Shown: in pieces, positions 47,623-48,561 of the stretch
Layout of the letters: each line of letters starts with the position of its first letter
How positions within the stretch are numbered: position 1 is the stretch's first letter
Virus record (IMG/VR): IMGVR_UViG_3300031274_000004
Coordinates: 1-48,561 of that record
DNA from: a virus
Length of the DNA stretch: 48,561 bases
Direction: 5' to 3' (one strand)
The notes under the pieces: generated by a model
Told to the model about the DNA's origin: nothing
Database searches by the model: none
What the model saw: only the letters and a program-made list of their open reading frames with translations
Program-made: the position numbers and the translations under genes

Positions 47623-48120
47623 TTGAGCGCATACGACTATACCTACGATGATTTAGAAGAGATGCTCCGCACATATGCCGGGGTTGGTTCTGGGTCACAG
47701 ATTATCCAGGGTGAAATTATTTCTCTAATCAATACCAAGTACGGGCAAAAGAATATCGCCCGCGCTGCAAAAGCTGCCAACATTGCCCGCGCGACGGCCT
47801 ATGAGTACCGCCAGGTCGTGGAATTCTTTGGCACAACTGGCGATTTATCCGCGCCGCAGACAATTCAACCGGGGGACAGTATGGCGCGGCGGTTGTTCGA
47901 CCGGTTCGACTCGCTGCAATACACCCATCTGCGAACAGCGATGCAGCTAGGGGATCGATACAAGGCGCTTAAATTCATGGTAAAGGCGGCCAAGTTAGTC
48001 ATGACCCCGGAGGAATTCGGGCGGCATGTTGCTATTGAGAGGCAGAAGGCGGGGGATGTCCCCCTGCGGATCGAATTCAACGCGCGGGCCGGTTACCGTG
48101 TGATTATTGTGAAGGACTGA
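47623..48120 (+). CDS. HTH replication-associated protein
   Basis: 165 aa from TTG 47623 with AGGAGAGAGACA upstream; the open frame further upstream covers the previous gene and its spacer. Central HTH (NIARAAKAANIARATAYEYR). Helical C-terminal region (DRYKALKFMVKAAKLVMTPE). Likely DNA-binding; located just before the initiator gene. Confidence 0.65.
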   Translation: MSAYDYTYDDLEEMLRTYAGVGSGSQIIQGEIISLINTKYGQKNIARAAKAANIARATAYEYRQVVEFFGTTGDLSAPQTIQPGDSMARRLFDRFDSLQYTHLRTAMQLGDRYKALKFMVKAAKLVMTPEEFGRHVAIERQKAGDVPLRIEFNARAGYRVIIVKD

Positions 48121-48223
48121 GGGGAGAAGAAAGAGCGTCCAGCAGGCCAGCGGGGTAGCCGCCTGACAGGACACATCAGAGTAAGTATAGCGCAATCCAG
48201 ATCGGAGCGCAAAGGTTGAGAGA

Positions 48224-48561
48224 ATGAGTAATCAACAAGACAAGATAACGACAGAGTGGGGCGGGTTTTTCATCACGCCAAACGCAATTATAGACGAATA
48301 TGGTCCCAGGCTTGGGGTGTATGGGTTGGCGGTTTACATGACCCTGGCCCGGTATGCCAACCAGTACGGGGAGAGCTTCCCGGCGGTCCAGACTATCGCC
48401 AATAAAGCACAATGCAGCGAAAAGAAGGTGCGGGAAGTATTGAAGAACATGGTTGACCTGAAACTACTCAGGGTAGAGCCGCGCCACAAGGAAGATGGTG
48501 GACAAACCAGTAACCTCTATACTCTGCTTACTCCCCCCCCCTGTACTGCCGTTCCACCCCC
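48224..48561 (+). CDS. Replication initiator protein, N-terminal part (continues at 1-516)
   Basis: 112 complete codons to the window edge. A winged-helix domain of the phage initiator type: WGGFFITPNAIIDEYGPRLG, VYGLAVYMTLARYANQYGES, FPAVQTIANKAQCSEKKVRE, then VLKNMVDLKLLRVEPRHKED. It ends in the Pro-rich TPPPCTAVPPP. Upstream, GTCC...GGAC with CAGGC/GCCTG (48137-48174) is a hairpin. Interrupted only by the window edge. Confidence 0.82.
   Translation, partial: MSNQQDKITTEWGGFFITPNAIIDEYGPRLGVYGLAVYMTLARYANQYGESFPAVQTIANKAQCSEKKVREVLKNMVDLKLLRVEPRHKEDGGQTSNLYTLLTPPPCTAVPP

Overview
The window is a nearly complete tailed-phage genome (Caudoviricetes, siphovirus-like), about 48.6 kb at roughly 50-55% GC, that appears to be circular or circularly permuted. 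One replication-initiator gene is cut by the window ends: its N-terminal half runs off the right edge (48224-48561) and its C-terminal half enters at the left edge (1-516), with the break inside a poly-C (proline) tract. The host is inferred, not shown. Two phage proteins carry the long Thr/Pro linkers, and one the lipoprotein plus 'NPSFEG' layout, that are typical of Chloroflexota (Anaerolineae-like) surface proteins. Promoters are of the ordinary sigma70 type.

Layout. (a) 44.2 kb to the right edge, then 1-4.6 kb: replication and nucleic-acid genes (HTH protein, replication initiator, DnaC-like helicase loader, RNase HI, MT-A70 adenine methyltransferase, DUF5131/Gp37-Gp68 protein, RuvC-like resolvase, HTH-metallophosphoesterase). 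No DNA polymerase was recognised, so the phage probably recruits the host replisome. (b) 4.6-9.9 kb: about 20 small genes, many Cys-rich, several preceded by near-identical copied leaders or hairpins. (c) 9.9-10.1 kb: a gap with a terminator-like hairpin and a strongly nested hairpin, then a GIY-YIG endonuclease. (d) 10.6-20.9 kb: terminase, portal, minor head protein, protease-scaffold, capsid and head-completion genes, interrupted by small zinc-ribbon 'cargo' genes. (e) 20.9-26.1 kb: an accessory island (three glycosyltransferases, a methyltransferase, small Cys-rich proteins) placed inside the head-tail joining module. (f) 26.1-35.0 kb: tail genes (gp10-like, terminator, tube, 480-aa tape measure, hub with an Ig-like domain, fibre with a discoidin-like domain). 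(g) 35.1-37.6 kb: lysis/membrane module (TM-coiled-coil, XhlA-like, lipoprotein, holin). (h) 37.7-39.6 kb, minus strand: tRNA(CAT), a membrane-anchored HTH protein whose ribosome-binding site lies in a terminator-like hairpin, and three small genes. (i) 39.9-44.2 kb: control region with a consensus promoter bearing a palindromic operator, a four-gene operon whose spacers share a folded RNA element, an XRE repressor divergent from a possible ribbon-helix-helix protein, and a tRNA-Thr.

No integrase, endolysin or DNA polymerase could be recognised although a repressor-type switch is present. The most unusual signals are the covarying intergenic RNA elements at 40.4-41.6 kb, the families of duplicated gene-start leaders that appear to carry small cargo genes around the genome, the 248-nt overprinted glycosyltransferase pair, the cluster of TCCGCG sites inside the membrane-HTH gene, and the structured element before the terminase genes.
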